A DNA stretch of 64,000 nucleotides from Glandiceps talaboti. Lineage: Eukaryota > Hemichordata > Enteropneusta > Spengelidae. A model generated the notes under the pieces. The model was not told the origin of the DNA. It ran no database searches and saw only the letters and a program-made list of their open reading frames with translations. The stretch lies in assembly GCF_964340395.1 (NCBI RefSeq), contig NC_135554.1, forward strand, positions 9,621,475 through 9,685,474, written 5' to 3'. The translations under genes were made by a program, and so were the position numbers. Position 1 is the stretch's first letter, and each line of letters starts with the position of its first letter. Below are positions 43,646 to 57,611 of this stretch, piece after piece.

Positions 43646-46600
43646 GTTTCTGTTTTCAACAAAACTAACACAATGTGTGATGTTTGTATTGTTTGTTCAT
43701 CTGAAATGTCCATTTGTGTGGTCAGTTTTATTATTGTGCATTATTTGTTTGAAGTGTTTGTTTTAGTGTAGCACTTGACATTTTAACTTACATTATTTGT
43801 TTGTATGTAGTGTTTCCAACTGTTTCCACTTGATATACAACATGACACTGTCACAATAGACATCTTTTGAAAGACTTATTTCATTTGCTTAGAAAACAAT
43901 GGCAAAAATTCTTGTGAGAAAGAACTTTTATTTCTGTTTTTCCCAGAGAAATGCATGTTGTCTTACCCACAGACAATCTACCTTGTCTGTGTCTTAACTG
44001 AGGTTAAGGGGGTTTACCGACAATAAAAGGGAAATCTCTTGTATGCTGCAGTAGACCACTAATACTTCTCTCTATTTTCTACCGACAGCGATCGAAATCA
44101 ACTTCATTTGATACATTCTCACCACCTTTCTTTAGAAAGTTGATGCAGCCTACATGTATACAGGTAGTTGTCTTGCAGTGGTGTATGGTGTTCACGTTTT
44201 ACAATTTTCTTTCCCTTTTTATCCAAGTTTACAGGCTGATGTTAAAAATGTAGAGTCAGACATCTTCGTGCTTCTGAAGTGACTGACTGCTCACTGTAAA
44301 TGCATGTTCAAAGAGTTGCAGTTGGTTTAATAACATCGATGACTTACAAATGCATGGACTTACTTACTAGGTGATTTGCACATCATAAACACATGAAAGA
44401 GTATGATTGGATCACAAAAGCCAACCTTGGGGTCACTGGGTTGTCTCAGCCAATCAGTTTGTAGGATTTATTTGCCAGGTGTACTTGACTGCCACACAGT
44501 ACAGGTGGTAGGATAGGTACTTCAAATAGTATTTTAAAGTGTGACCAGTCATCACAAATTGATAGTCTCTGGGATAATACTGACACCCTTTCTGTCACAT
44601 GGCATGTTTCTGGCATGCTGGCTTAGATACCAATTTCCACTCTGTGAACTCACTCTGTTACACACTCATCAGTAATCTGGTTGTTTTGATTTGAATCATA
44701 ATCTAATCTTTTACTGAGATTTCAATAATAATAGATCACTTTTTTGTCTCCAGTTTTTTATATTTTTAACTTTGCATTGTAAAGCATGAATGGTGTTGTT
44801 TCAGAGACTGTCGGCATGGGATATTAAATGTAGTTATTGTATACTAAGTAGATTTTATGCTTGTGTTAGAAGGAATAACTTGTGTGTGGCATAGTAGTGG
44901 TGTGTAGATGGTTTCAGCATGGTGATATTACCATGAAATATATTTCGCATGATGACATCACAGTGGGATAGTTTGGACATGATGACAACACAGTGGGACA
45001 GTGTGGGCATGATGACATCGCAGTGGAACAGTTTGGACAGGATGACATCATAGTGGTCCAGTGTGGGCATGATGACATTACAGTGGGACAGTGTTGGCAT
45101 GATGACATCACAGGTGGACAGTGTGGGCATGGTGACATCACCGTGGGACAGTTGACATGATGACATCACAGTGGGACACTTTGGACATGATGACATCACA
45201 GTGGGACAGTGTGGGCATGATGACATCGCAGTGGAACAGTTTGGACAGGATGACATCATAGTGGTCCAGTGTGGGCATGATGACATTACAGTGGGACAGT
45301 GTTGGCATGATGACATCACAGGTGGACAGTGTGGGCATGATGACATCACCGTGGGACAGTGGACATGATGACATCACAGTGGGACACTTTGGACATGATG
45401 ACATCACAGTGGGACAGTTTGGACAGGATGACATCACAGTGGGACAGTGTGGGCATGATGACATTACAGTGGGACAGTTTGGACAGGATGACATCACAGT
45501 GGGACAGTTTGGACAGGATGACATCACAGTGAGACAGTGTGGGCATGATGACATTACAGTGGGACAGTGGACATGATGACATCACAGTGGGACACTTTGG
45601 ACATGATGACATCACAGTGGACAGTTTGGACAGGATGACATCACAGTGGGACAGTGTGGGCATGATGACATTACAGTGGGACAGTTTGGACAGGATGACA
45701 TCACAGTGGGACAGTTTGGACAGGATGACATCACAGTGAGACAGTGTGGGCATGATGACATTACAGTGGGACAGTTTGGACAGGATGACATCACAGTGGG
45801 ACAGTTTGGACAGGATGACATCACAGTGGGACAGTGTGGGCATGATGAAATCACAGTGGAACAGTGGACATGATGACATCACAGTGGGACAGTGTGGGCA
45901 TGATGACATCACAGTGGGACAGTTTGGACAGGATGACATCACAGTGAGACAGTGTGGGCATGATGACATTACAGTGGGACAGTTTGGACAAGATGACATC
46001 ACAGTGGGACAGTGTGGGCATGATGACATTACAGTGGGACAGTTTGGACAGGATGACATCACAGTGGGACGGTTTGGATACAGTGGCATCACATTGGACA
46101 GGATGACAACATAGTTATAGAATTTCAGCATTATGACATCACATTGGGACATATTCAATATACCTAACTTGAGTACACAAGGAATAGTGTTACGCATGCA
46201 TGTATATTGTTCACAAACTTCAGATACTTGAACTATCATTGTAGCAATAATTTTCACATTTCAGGTGTCTGCATGTCACTGGAAGTAATCCAGGTGTATC
46301 ATTTATCATATAGTCTATGTTAAGGAAGATGCCTACTCAATAATTGATAACTGAGCGGGGAAAAACAGTAAATATAAAAAATCCAAGCTATTTGAAAAAA
46401 ATCTAAAGTTTTGACAGTTTGTTTGGTAGACAAAATAAAATGCATTTTGAAATGTATAATAATGTCCAAAACAAAGGTGGTATATTTTATATGTTATTTT
46501 GTTTCCCTCACTCAAAGTCAGTTTATGATTGTTTGATAAAACACAATAAAGTCTTCAAAGAACCACAGTTGTGGTGCATTTTGTGTAAAACACATACAAA

Positions 46601-49600
46601 TCATTATTTTCAACTGATTAGATAGCAGAATTTGACCCACATGGCCACACGTACAACATTCTGCAAAAGAAGTGAAAGAAAAACAGTGTTTCAACTAGAT
46701 AGTTACAATAGATAGTCTAAATGGATTTCTTCTGTCTTAACCTGTGTTGGACAAGACATTGGCATCTGTGCAATATTCTACTAAGCTTATTCTACTAATT
46801 CTTCTAGTAACGTAGGGAATTGCATCTTCAAAATTTGCCTGTAATAGGAAATTTCAGTGTACAGGATTGGTTGTATGGTCTGGTGGGTGTGGTTTGCATA
46901 TCAATGAGATTAATTTGCATAATGTGTTGTCACTTTTCCATCATGCTTGCAGTGATCACAGGGCACCAGAGGTTAAATGCTGTCACACAGTCATCCTCTC
47001 TGACACATAAACATGTACTTCAAGATAGGAGTACCACATTCTATCAAGTGTTGTGTCTGATTTGTATTGAATTATGTCCACTTTGTGATTCATGTGTTGT
47101 ACATTGCATTTTACGTTTTCACACAGAGACCTATTCTGATAATAACTAACTCTCTATGGTAATATGATATAAACTACTGTCATGTATGCACTAGGGTGGG
47201 TCAAGTTTGTCACTTGAAGTATAATATGTAGTTTGAAAGATCAGAATATAAGGCATGGTATGAACATTATAAAGGCACTATATGCAAACAAGGGATTTGT
47301 ATAAAATGATCATGCCTTTATGATCAAAATCTTTACACCACGAGGAACGTTACTTCTCTTTCTTTCCATCATTACCCACCCTCTACCTCACACAAACCTG
47401 CCTCCTAATGAGCGTTGCTACATTTTTTTACTTTTTAAATTGTTTTTGATAATTATTTTTCCATGACCAAAAAGGGATGTAGAACACCATAATACAGAAT
47501 CTTGGTTGTTAATTTTGTGTCTTTCTACAATGTTTTGTGTTTCTGCAGCGATCCAGTTCCATAGCGGCACCAGACCATGCCAGTATGCAAAGCATGCTAG
47601 ATTCGCATAAATCCCGACGTCAGTTACTTTTTGACGGGGGAGTGTCACAAGAATCACCCAAAGTACCAGCTGCTATATCTATGGCTATGTTTGGTAGGAG
47701 TCCTAAGGTATGGTAATCTTTCCTTTCTGTGGCTGCTCCTTGTACACCTGACAAATCAGAATCGCGATCAAACTCATTTTTAACCCTTCATGATCCACTG
47801 AGGAAAATCAAAGCAACAGCTATTCATTAACCATCTATGTCACTTTTCAAAAATCAAAGTTTTGTGTGTGAACAATGCAATATTTACAGTTGAAATGATG
47901 TTGGTTTGGTTTTTCACTCGTGTAAACATGACATTTAATACACACACTCAGACAACTTCTATTGCAAAAGAAACAATAATAGGTTCCATGCACAGTTGGG
48001 ATGTAGAAGTAATCAAGTTGATATGTTGATTAGAAGTTAGAAAAATAAACAATTGAAGTCATTAAAATCATTAAGTCCATGTGTAATGTTTTCATTAGAA
48101 GCCTGTTTCTACTGCACTGTGAAAGAATAGCAATGCTTATCAGTGTTCAATGTGATTGGCCAAAGGATCCTACTGTGTTTATTGTGTCTCTGTTATTGTT
48201 AGTCTAGAGTTGAAATATGTCTATCTTTGTGTCAAAAACGTAAAGTCCCATGAGTGAAACATCAAGCCAACATCATTTTAGCTGTAAATGTCAGATTAGG
48301 ATCAAAATTTTAGTGTGAAAAACATTTGTCTGGCAGAGCTATTTGAAGGCATAGTCCTACACACAAAAAAGAGACTTGCCGTATTTTGATACTAAAGACT
48401 CTACTGATAAGATAACACTACATGTAAATAAAGACAGTGGGATTCCAACTTTTGGAGTTAAACTTGGGGATTTTCCACTTTCAGGGAAGGGGGGCTGATG
48501 AGGTAGAGAGACAGCAAAGACTTCAAAAGAGACAGAAGAAAAGAGAAGAATTAGAAGCAGGAGAGAGAGGAATCTTACATCCTGTGTATCAAGACACTTG
48601 TCAAGACTGGATGGAATTTGAAAACAAACTTGGTAAGTAATTCTTTTAAAAATGGAATATAAAATGTTAGGTTTGGTTACATAGGCATATAGAATAGTAT
48701 CCTGGTTAACAGATATATAGGGTCATATTTTTCATGACAGCGGACTAGTTGTATGTCTGGGGAAGTATAGTCCCAATACGCCGTATTCCGGTTATCGAAA
48801 AAGCCCCGAAAAGATAAAAGATATGATTGTTTGGCCACTAGGGGCGCTGTTTTAGAACCGGAAGTGAGGGCCAGAAATTGTAGAGCATTGTTGCAAAGCA
48901 TAGAGTCTATAGGCATCGTAACCACTGACTAAAGATTGTCTGTCATTCCCCGTAACTTTACGCTATAATATTGCATTATCGCCCATCAAATAACGAAATA
49001 GCAAATTAACCTCTCGTTCTCCTAATATTTCGCGTAAGTTTGGCTCTGCAATTCGAACGTGAGGAAAACCCAAAAGTAGCAACATTTTGAAACGGGTAGT
49101 ACACTGACATCTCACTCACGTTTTCAGTGTGACCTCGTCCATTTGCGTTACCGTTGGAGAAATTGTAGTGATTGCTTCCAGTCAAACATCGGAACGGAAA
49201 AAGGTACAAAAACAGAGGAAAGAACCTTCAAAATCACAATATACGCTACAGTTATTGCACCTTGTATAAAACCAATCTGATGTAGATGTCGGCTAATCGT
49301 TCATTGCTATTTTACTTTCGTTATTGTGCGTGAATTGACCTCCGTGGTACATGTTTGATCGCCTCCTCTACCGATCAGGACAAAAACGTAAACATGTACC
49401 ACGAAGGTCAATTCAGGCAAAATAACGAAGGTAAAATAGCAATGAACGATTAGCCGACATCTACATCGGATTTTAATCAGATCGGTATAAGACATGGTAT
49501 GATGAGTGAACCACGTAAACGTTACATGGAAGGCCAATTCATTGAAGGGGTGGGCGGTGTGGTACATCACTCACAATAACAATATTTATGATTCGTTGCC

Positions 49601-52600
49601 GACTTCAATGGGTTTTTTTTATACACTGGTGGTCCTGAATGAAGAATAGCAAGCTAACCAAAGTGTGATAGTAAAGTTGAGTATATCAATACACATATGT
49701 TTATGCCAACTTATAACCAGTACATGAAATGTTTTTTTCCGGACAAAGTTTTATGATTTCACCCGTGGTGCTACACCACTGTTCTAATAAACAAGAAAGG
49801 CCTAAGTATGCGGCGACATCAGTTACAATATAAACATGTGGCTTGGTAATTGTCGACCGAACTCTCAATATTGCAATGACTGTAGCTGGAAGCTGTTCAA
49901 TCTGATTAAAATCCGATGTAGATGTCGGCTAATCGTTCATTGCTATTTTACCTTCGTTATTTTGCCTGATATTATTTTTCTTGGTACATGTTTACATTTT
50001 TCAGCGATCAGGCAGGCTAAAAAATGTAAACATGTACCAAGAAGGTCAATTCAGGCAAAATAACGAAGGTAAAATAGCAATGAACGATCAGCCAACATCT
50101 ACATCGGATTTTAATCAGATTGGAAGCTGTTGTCAGATTTGTAATTTTCTAATCGTTCTTTTGTCCAGCAACAGACACCAGTAAGGTAAAGAAATATGTT
50201 TATCATGTCTACATCAGGTATATTTCGAAGGTCATCCGTCCAACTTTCAATGTTTCCGCTGTCGATTAGTAATCTTTTGATGCCCGACATCCACTATTCG
50301 TCTCCTCTTCCGTTCTCTCAGAAAATTATCATTTTCTAGTGTTTCAAGACCAAGGTTGACAGCATTTCTGGCGATATCTAGTAGATTTAGAAGTAGTAAT
50401 TTTCCACTCTTTTATGAATGCACGGGGTTCTTTTACGCCCATTTTGTTGACAGCTTCATACATCGCCATACTATTAGATGCCATGACGAAAATTCTGGCC
50501 CTCACTTTGTCAGATATGGTGCGCCCTCTCGCGATACTTTCCTGCGAAACAACCGGAAGTTCGATAACCGGAATACGCCGTATTCACCCACACTTGAACT
50601 CTCTCCCAGAGCAGTGCATTCTGGGGGATATTTCATGTTCAACATTGCATACTTAACAATTTAGGTTCCTATTACAATAGGTTTGCATGTCTCAAGTGTC
50701 TGATACACCTTAATTATGAAGAATGTGCCTTGTAAGCCCAATCGTCATGACTTGAAAGAAATGTACTGCCTGACTTCTGCTGCGAATGACTTGAGATTAC
50801 ATTTCCCAAGACTCTCATATATCTCGGTGGTCATGTAGTAAATCCCCACCCCCACCCCCACCCCCACCCCCCCCCCCACACACACACACACCAGCTGTGA
50901 GAGTCGGGGTGACCAAGACAAATAAAAAGGGAAAAAATTCCTGATTGTTATAGGCCCAGTTCAGATTTGGATTACTATTTAGATGTGAAAAACAGTAGTC
51001 TGACTGTAAGCTGTAAAAAAAAAAAATTGGTCCAGAAAAACAGAATGAGCCTACGTAATTGTTAAGGCCCCACTGTGAGAGAACCTGTGATTGCATGTAT
51101 ACCAGGCAATAATATGGTAATGTTACTGATTATTACTGATGTATCAGCCAATGAAATTATAGTATGACTGTTAATGACAGGTGTATAGCCCAATGAGATG
51201 GTAACACTGATATCACATGTGTGAATCAATCGGCCAATAATGTTGTTATATCGATGTCATTACAGGTGTACCAGCAGTCCACAAGTTAAAAGGAACACTA
51301 TTCTCTAGGTTTTCAGTTGATATATGTATACAAGAATTACTTAGTCTGATCAACTCTATATGTCCTGATATTGTTAACAAGGTGTTCAAAGAAATGGACG
51401 ATGGTTCTTACCAACCAGTCAACCTATCCCAACAATTGGTAAGTTTTAACTCTATTGGTATGTCCTGATATTGTTAACAAGGTGTTCAATGAAATGGATG
51501 GCGGCACAGTTTTTGTACCGGAGGACACATCATAGTACTCACAACAACTAATGATAAATTACAGTCTAAACTTGTTGTGCTCATTTTTCATTTTGCAATT
51601 TTGCATCATCTGCGGTACGTCATTACAAAAATTGGGGGGGGGGGGGGGGGGGGGCAATTATAGTTTTGCAGCAAAGCAAACTTTCAGGACACTTTATTTT
51701 TAAAAGCTGCAGTAGCTGTAACTGTTTTGTTTAATTAAATGAATTACTTGTAATACCGTACACCCTGAACAGTATTGATGAATCACCTGTCATTGTATTT
51801 GTGTAGCTATACACATGATATTGACAGTACAAAATCCATTCATTGACAGTTTGATTTTTGGGTCCACACCCTAAAACCAGCGACCGATGATTTCAACATG
51901 ATACTGTAATACCTTAAGCTAAAATCGGCCTCTAATTACAGTGTCACATGTACTGTATTTAATTATATGTATTTTTTAAAAATTTCAGTGAATATATTGT
52001 TCAACTTGGTTGTCCGATAAAAAAATATACTAAAGGTAACTCCAGTTACAGCTAGTCCAGCGTTAAGCTGTCCGAAACAGTCCAAATCAGAAGTTTGCAT
52101 CAGTAGCCATTTGTTGACTCTTTCTCTTTACTCACAGTCTCCAGAAGAAAAAGCTGACTCATCTCAATCGGAGCCATCCAAGCCCTTGACAACTCTACCG
52201 ATACGACCACCTGGTCTTAAAGTGAATTATATGATAGTTGGACGTAACATAACACAGTGGAGAGCCACCATTGACATGGATAATGGTGAAGATACAGCTA
52301 ACTACCCAAATCTTATGAACCCAAAGAGTAAGTCATTAGAATAGAGTTTTATGATGTACAAAAGTGACAAATTGACATGATATGTGAAGTTTACATTTCG
52401 CATGAAAAGGTTAGGGTTGTCGGTGGCCAAGTGGTTAGTTTATGTGCCTTTTACATCTGGCTTTGAACAGTTATAGTTTATTACTGTCCGTAGATTATAG
52501 CCAATAGTGTCTTACATTTGCAGTGTTCTCCCCAGGATAGATTGCAAAGATGGTGGCAAATTTGCACATTAAAGGCCAAGGTCCAAACAGGCTATGTGCC

Positions 52601-55600
52601 CACGCTACGGAAGTAGGTTTGCGCATGTGCAACGGAATACGTTTGTTTATCTGGGAGGAGCATTTGGTAAATCCGACCCAGGTAGTTTATCAACATAGTA
52701 GTGGCTGTTCACACATATTGGTTACATGTAGTTCTTGCCTAATCCGAAGAGTCCCTTGTTATATTTTTTTCAAGTCTAGTGGCAGTGTTTCTGCTTCGTT
52801 TTTTTCCGGTGCGTACGTACGGCCAGACACCCAGTCTGGGTGAAACACGTATTTCTATAAACTTATACATACAAATTATAACCCGAAAAATTATATTTTG
52901 AGGGACCTGTTCTAACACGATCCAAACACTATTACACAGTGACAATTTGTATCATTGAAATTGTAAACTGAAATTCTTGGGTACGAACAAACTTACTTGT
53001 ATCATTTGCACAAGGTACTAGATTACAGTTGTACACGTACACACTAGCGTCGGCATTTGGTCGATCGTTATCACACCAAAATCGTTAGATAGATGAGAAT
53101 ATTTTTTACAGATTACATGTAGGTCGTGTTTTGACAACATAATCGTGAAAACTTCAAAATTAACTTCACAAGTATCGCACGGGTCAGGGCGGACTAAGCT
53201 TTGCACTTCCATATTTACTGTACACTAGGTGGCTAGCTACGTGCGATCTCGAGTTTGGTAGAAATGTCATTGATGTTCCCGTTATTTTCCTTCCGTGTTC
53301 TAATTCTTTGAAAGTATCTGTTATGGCTGTTTTATGATTGATTAAACTTGTATTTCCAAACCCAATGTCCCATCTCAGAAAACAGTCAATAAAATCACAA
53401 ACATGTGCTTCTCCGAGTTATCCCGATGTGTACGAGTACCACCCCAGCTACTATTTCAAAACAAACGCATAAATGCATATGTCGTGATGGGGTGAGTACG
53501 GACTCTTGTTTGGTCTCCGCTCTGTCTCCGTGCGTATGTTTGACTACGATGTCAGTCGATGTCATTTACATGACGAGGATTATTGCTGGATAGTGCCAAA
53601 ACATATGGAAACGATTTTTGAGAAATCTGGAAAGAATTTAATACGATTTCTCAACTTTCAAATTTGAATGAAACAAATATTTATGATGCCTCCATGATTG
53701 TACTTGTAGTCTTGTCAGTTCGCGTTACGTTCATCTCCACAACATGCACAGAGCTAGAGATCGTAGAGAACAGTCGACAGGTATAGGAACTAGACTAGGC
53801 AGTGGTGTATGATCTATGTGTACAACATAGACAGTTGTCCTTGAAATTTGATGATCATTACAGAAATAAAAGAGTTGCCAACGTTAGATTTGTTTATGAA
53901 TTATATCACTCGTTTATCAGTATCAAATGTCGCACTAAATGTTTCAAACATGTCTTGCTTCGGGGTCATCAGAAAATTTAACTGAAAGTATGGGAATTCT
54001 TGATCGAAATATATTCAGTCATAAAATCCTCAGGTTTCTGACAATTTCCAATACTTGTTACAAGAAAGGCTGCATTCCAAGTATATTTGGTTAGCTACAT
54101 GTATTACATCTGATGCCATACACGTGACACGCACGATCATTGTCCAGTTTGCACCACATGGTGTGCCTCGCCTCCTGTACACGTACCGTACGTCTATCTT
54201 GTCTGTCAGTGCTACATTTTGCTTCCTCTCTTTATTTTTCTCAGATGTTTTAAGAATTTGAAAATAGTCAGTGTCCGATCGACAAAATTTCTTTCCGTTG
54301 AAGTTTAGAAAACATTTAGTTCTACTCTACGTAAACGTCGTGTTGTTGCATCATACATCATGAGACGTTACATTGACCTCACACTTCGCTTCGCGCTTCC
54401 TTCAACGTCCGGTCCCTATGAAACTGGTTCGAAGGCTTTCGCTAGCGATAGCGTGGCCAGTCTTGTTTTACCGCGTAATCCTCAAATGTTTTCCAAATAA
54501 TTATGAATTTATTTCTTCTTTTTTTTTTTTTACACTTTGGGTATTTTACTTGCTATTAGTACTTCTGGGAAACTCATTTAATTTTCCGACCTTAGAATTT
54601 TTTTCAATGGTCGTCAGATTTTAGTACTTTCCTTAGCCGGTCCCACAACTAAACTGTTGTACGTGGTTATACTTATAAGTTATAGCTGGGCGTTGTGACC
54701 GGTAGGTAACCGGCTATTATCTACATCACTGCCTACTAGGTATAGGTACGTCAACGACACAACTACTTGACAGAAAACACTTGTCGCGCGCACAAAAAGT
54801 TGTATGAAATTGTGATTTTACTAAGGAGTGTAGCAACCCAGAACGTACATCGATCAAACTGAGAAACATTTTGGTTTCATTTTATGTCATTCTATTTCAG
54901 TAACAATATGTATCATTTTCACGTACCGTTCGCACATGTGAGCTTGATTTTAGGCAAAATATCGGGCTAAGAGAGTGCACACAGACTCTTTTGTTCGCTT
55001 GTATTGTTTGCATTCGGTATTTGGCATTTCGCACGTCGTTTATTTGCACCATTCACAGTGTCTTATCATGCTTTGTGTAACTTGTAAGCCTAATTGACAA
55101 CTGGCCAACGGTTTTTACTAGTCAAATTTGAAACAAATTTTGGGTCAGTTTGACGGTAAACCTGCTATATTGGCTACCAAACTTAGTTAACGTCAGTTAT
55201 TTCTACTCATGTTGCATCACTATATATTTACAAACAGTATATATGAAATATGAGAGCCATGTGAAACTTTTTCAGTGCAAAATGGGATGAAGACATGAGG
55301 GCAAAGTCAGTGCTCCTTACAGCAGTTTGAATTTCCCGCATATGCATACATTACCCATAATCCTCTTTATATAGTGGACCTTGGCCTTTAATTTACATGT
55401 AAATAAGATGGTAATTTGCATATAATATGCATGTCTTCAACATTGGAACAAATTCTCATATGTTTAGATTTAACACATACACAAATAGACATTGGCGATC
55501 AGCCATTTCTCTTCATGTAAAAGTATATTTAGTATAATATTGTCATTCAAAAATTACTAAACCTCAAGAAATGTAGAAGCACAGTAGAGTAGAAACCTAT

Positions 55601-57574
55601 TGAGCATGATGGCTTAGGTGGCAAGGATAGTGTTATTAGCACCATGCTTTCTCTGTAGCGGGGGGAGAACACTGCATTGTAGGTAGGAGGCAGCTGAAAA
55701 TATGTACTTCAATCATATGGAATTACCCTGGAACATGGTATTAACAACTTGGTATCAACCAGAAGCCTTATGTGATTCTATGTATAGCATAATACATTGC
55801 TGTGTCTATGTGACAGGGTCACATGTTCCAAGGTTACTGTTTTGGAAAGACTGTTCTGAATGAAATTATATATATATTTATTTATTTATTTATTTATTTA
55901 TTTAGAATTAATGATTACCCGGTAATTGGTAAGAAAATTGTTGTGTTTAGGGATCTTATGTTAAACTTGTTAACTTTGTAACATTTTTGATGTCTGCTAA
56001 TTTCGTAGTAGACCTAATTCAAATCAACATATTGTGTGTTATTTCAGCTCGTAAGAGTTTCCAGCACTATGACCCGTTAGATCCCGGTGTAACAGCAGCT
56101 GACAAGGTAGCTGATTATATGGCTAGTTTTAGTGTAGGTATGGATACACCGCCTGTACAACTAGTGGTACCCAGACAAAGATTGGTTATGATAGCCATAC
56201 AAGATAAACAGGTAGATATTCTTGTCCTCTGTTTTTATTAGTAGGCTCTCAATGCTAATGTGACTCACCCACTGACACAGCAGTTTCTCTTACACATCAT
56301 GTGTGTGTGTGCGTGCACGCGTGTGTGTGTGTGTGTGTGTGTAAAATATATCAATGAAGGAAAAAACAAACAAAAATATGCAAAACATGATTATAGTGAA
56401 TTAATTATTGTTATTTCAATTACAATACATACATTCTATTCTAAGGGCAACTGTATTTTCGTAATTTCAGTTAACTGGCTACACGTATAACTGGTCATCA
56501 GAACTGACCAACATGCTGGATAAACTAAGTTGTAGATTATTTATGTGGCACAATGCAAGGACTCATTTACTACAGGCTATTGTCAATCAAAAAATAGGAT
56601 TGTTCCATCACAGAAACTTTGGTGATCTGGAAGATAACAGGGGAAAGGTAAGCGGACACAGCTTTTTTTCACCCTACACCCCCCCCCCCCCCCCCATTTC
56701 TTTGACAAGTAAACTGACCCACAGTGTAAAACAATGGATTACTCTAAATGGTAGGGTCCTGGGTGATCAGCATTACACACTTTCCTCATGTGAGTAAACG
56801 AAGAGACATCTTTGTCCAAAATGTGAGAAAAAAAGGAGGGATTCTTGCAATTGTTGAAAAGTTTTTGGAACAGTTAGCAAGAAAAAATTGTTAGCAGAAA
56901 AAATTATGGCTTGTATTCTCATTGTCATTTCTGATAATTTCATCACTATTTCACTACAGGAAATGAACCCCTTCTGCCGAAGTACAGATGATATCGATAT
57001 GCTAATCAAACGTACTGCTCCACCAATGAGAGAGCACACCAGTCGAGGATTTTCCAGTACATTGAGGGCGCCCTCACATCATGTCCATCCTGGTGTACCA
57101 GTATTTGATGAGATATTCAGAGACTCTGTGCCACCACAGCCAGTACAGAAATGTTCCTATAACACTCACAGTGATCCTGTAATCAGACATGGTACACAAC
57201 TAGTGGAAATACATGCCAGACATAAAAAAGGTAAGTGTTTGTGAAAATCAATGTTGTGTTAATGAATCCCCAAAGCACTTAAATAACACAACACCTGACT
57301 TGATTTACAGTAAACCTGCAACTCAGCCACTTCTCTCAAATAACAAAAGTCTACTTTATGTGCCCTGTCATACAATAAGCATGCATTCTCATAAGCAGCG
57401 TCACTCTTATGCAACAGTATACCACTTGTACTTCATTCTTCACCAACTGTCGATAAGTTCAAGAAAGATATCAAGACACATCTCAGTGTTTCAAAGAGCT
57501 TTCTCAAACTTTTTACAATGATCTACTATTGTTCCGAACATTATATTGTATTGAATTTTGGTGCTATACAAATT

Positions 57575-57611
<37 letters not shown>

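Larger units (their letters stand above)
48775..50584. mobile_element. CpG-rich inverted-repeat element inserted in the family A MITE
   Basis: Ends AATACGCCGTATTCCGGTTA then TCGAA, with the inverted form at 50559-50584. The subterminal arms share GGAAGTGAGGGCCAGAA-type sequence in inverted order. No long frame. CpG is frequent, unlike the surrounding intron, suggesting a recent arrival. Confidence 0.75.
48697..50919. mobile_element. MITE family A, copy 3, split by a 1.8-kb insertion
   Basis: 48697-48774 and 50585-50919 together match the 8327-8713 element. The left end is GTATCCTGGTTAACAGAT after TA. The right part contains GAGCAGTGCATTCTGGG and ends GTCGGGGTGACCAAGAC. Without the insert it is about 413 bp, enlarged by a CCCCA/CA tract (50848-50892). 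Confidence 0.8.

Noticed and set aside
45346-46257. 303-codon minus-strand frame with [10 protein letters not shown] repeats
   Set aside because: It is the reverse of a 30-bp minisatellite. Cysteine spacing is a by-product of the repeat, not a zinc protein.
49001-50664. Several 60-102-codon frames in the CpG-rich element
   Set aside because: They cross the inverted arms and have no recognisable domain.
52550-52843. 97-codon frame in the TTAA-flanked element as a transposase piece
   Set aside because: No motif of any transposase, and composition as expected of non-coding sequence.
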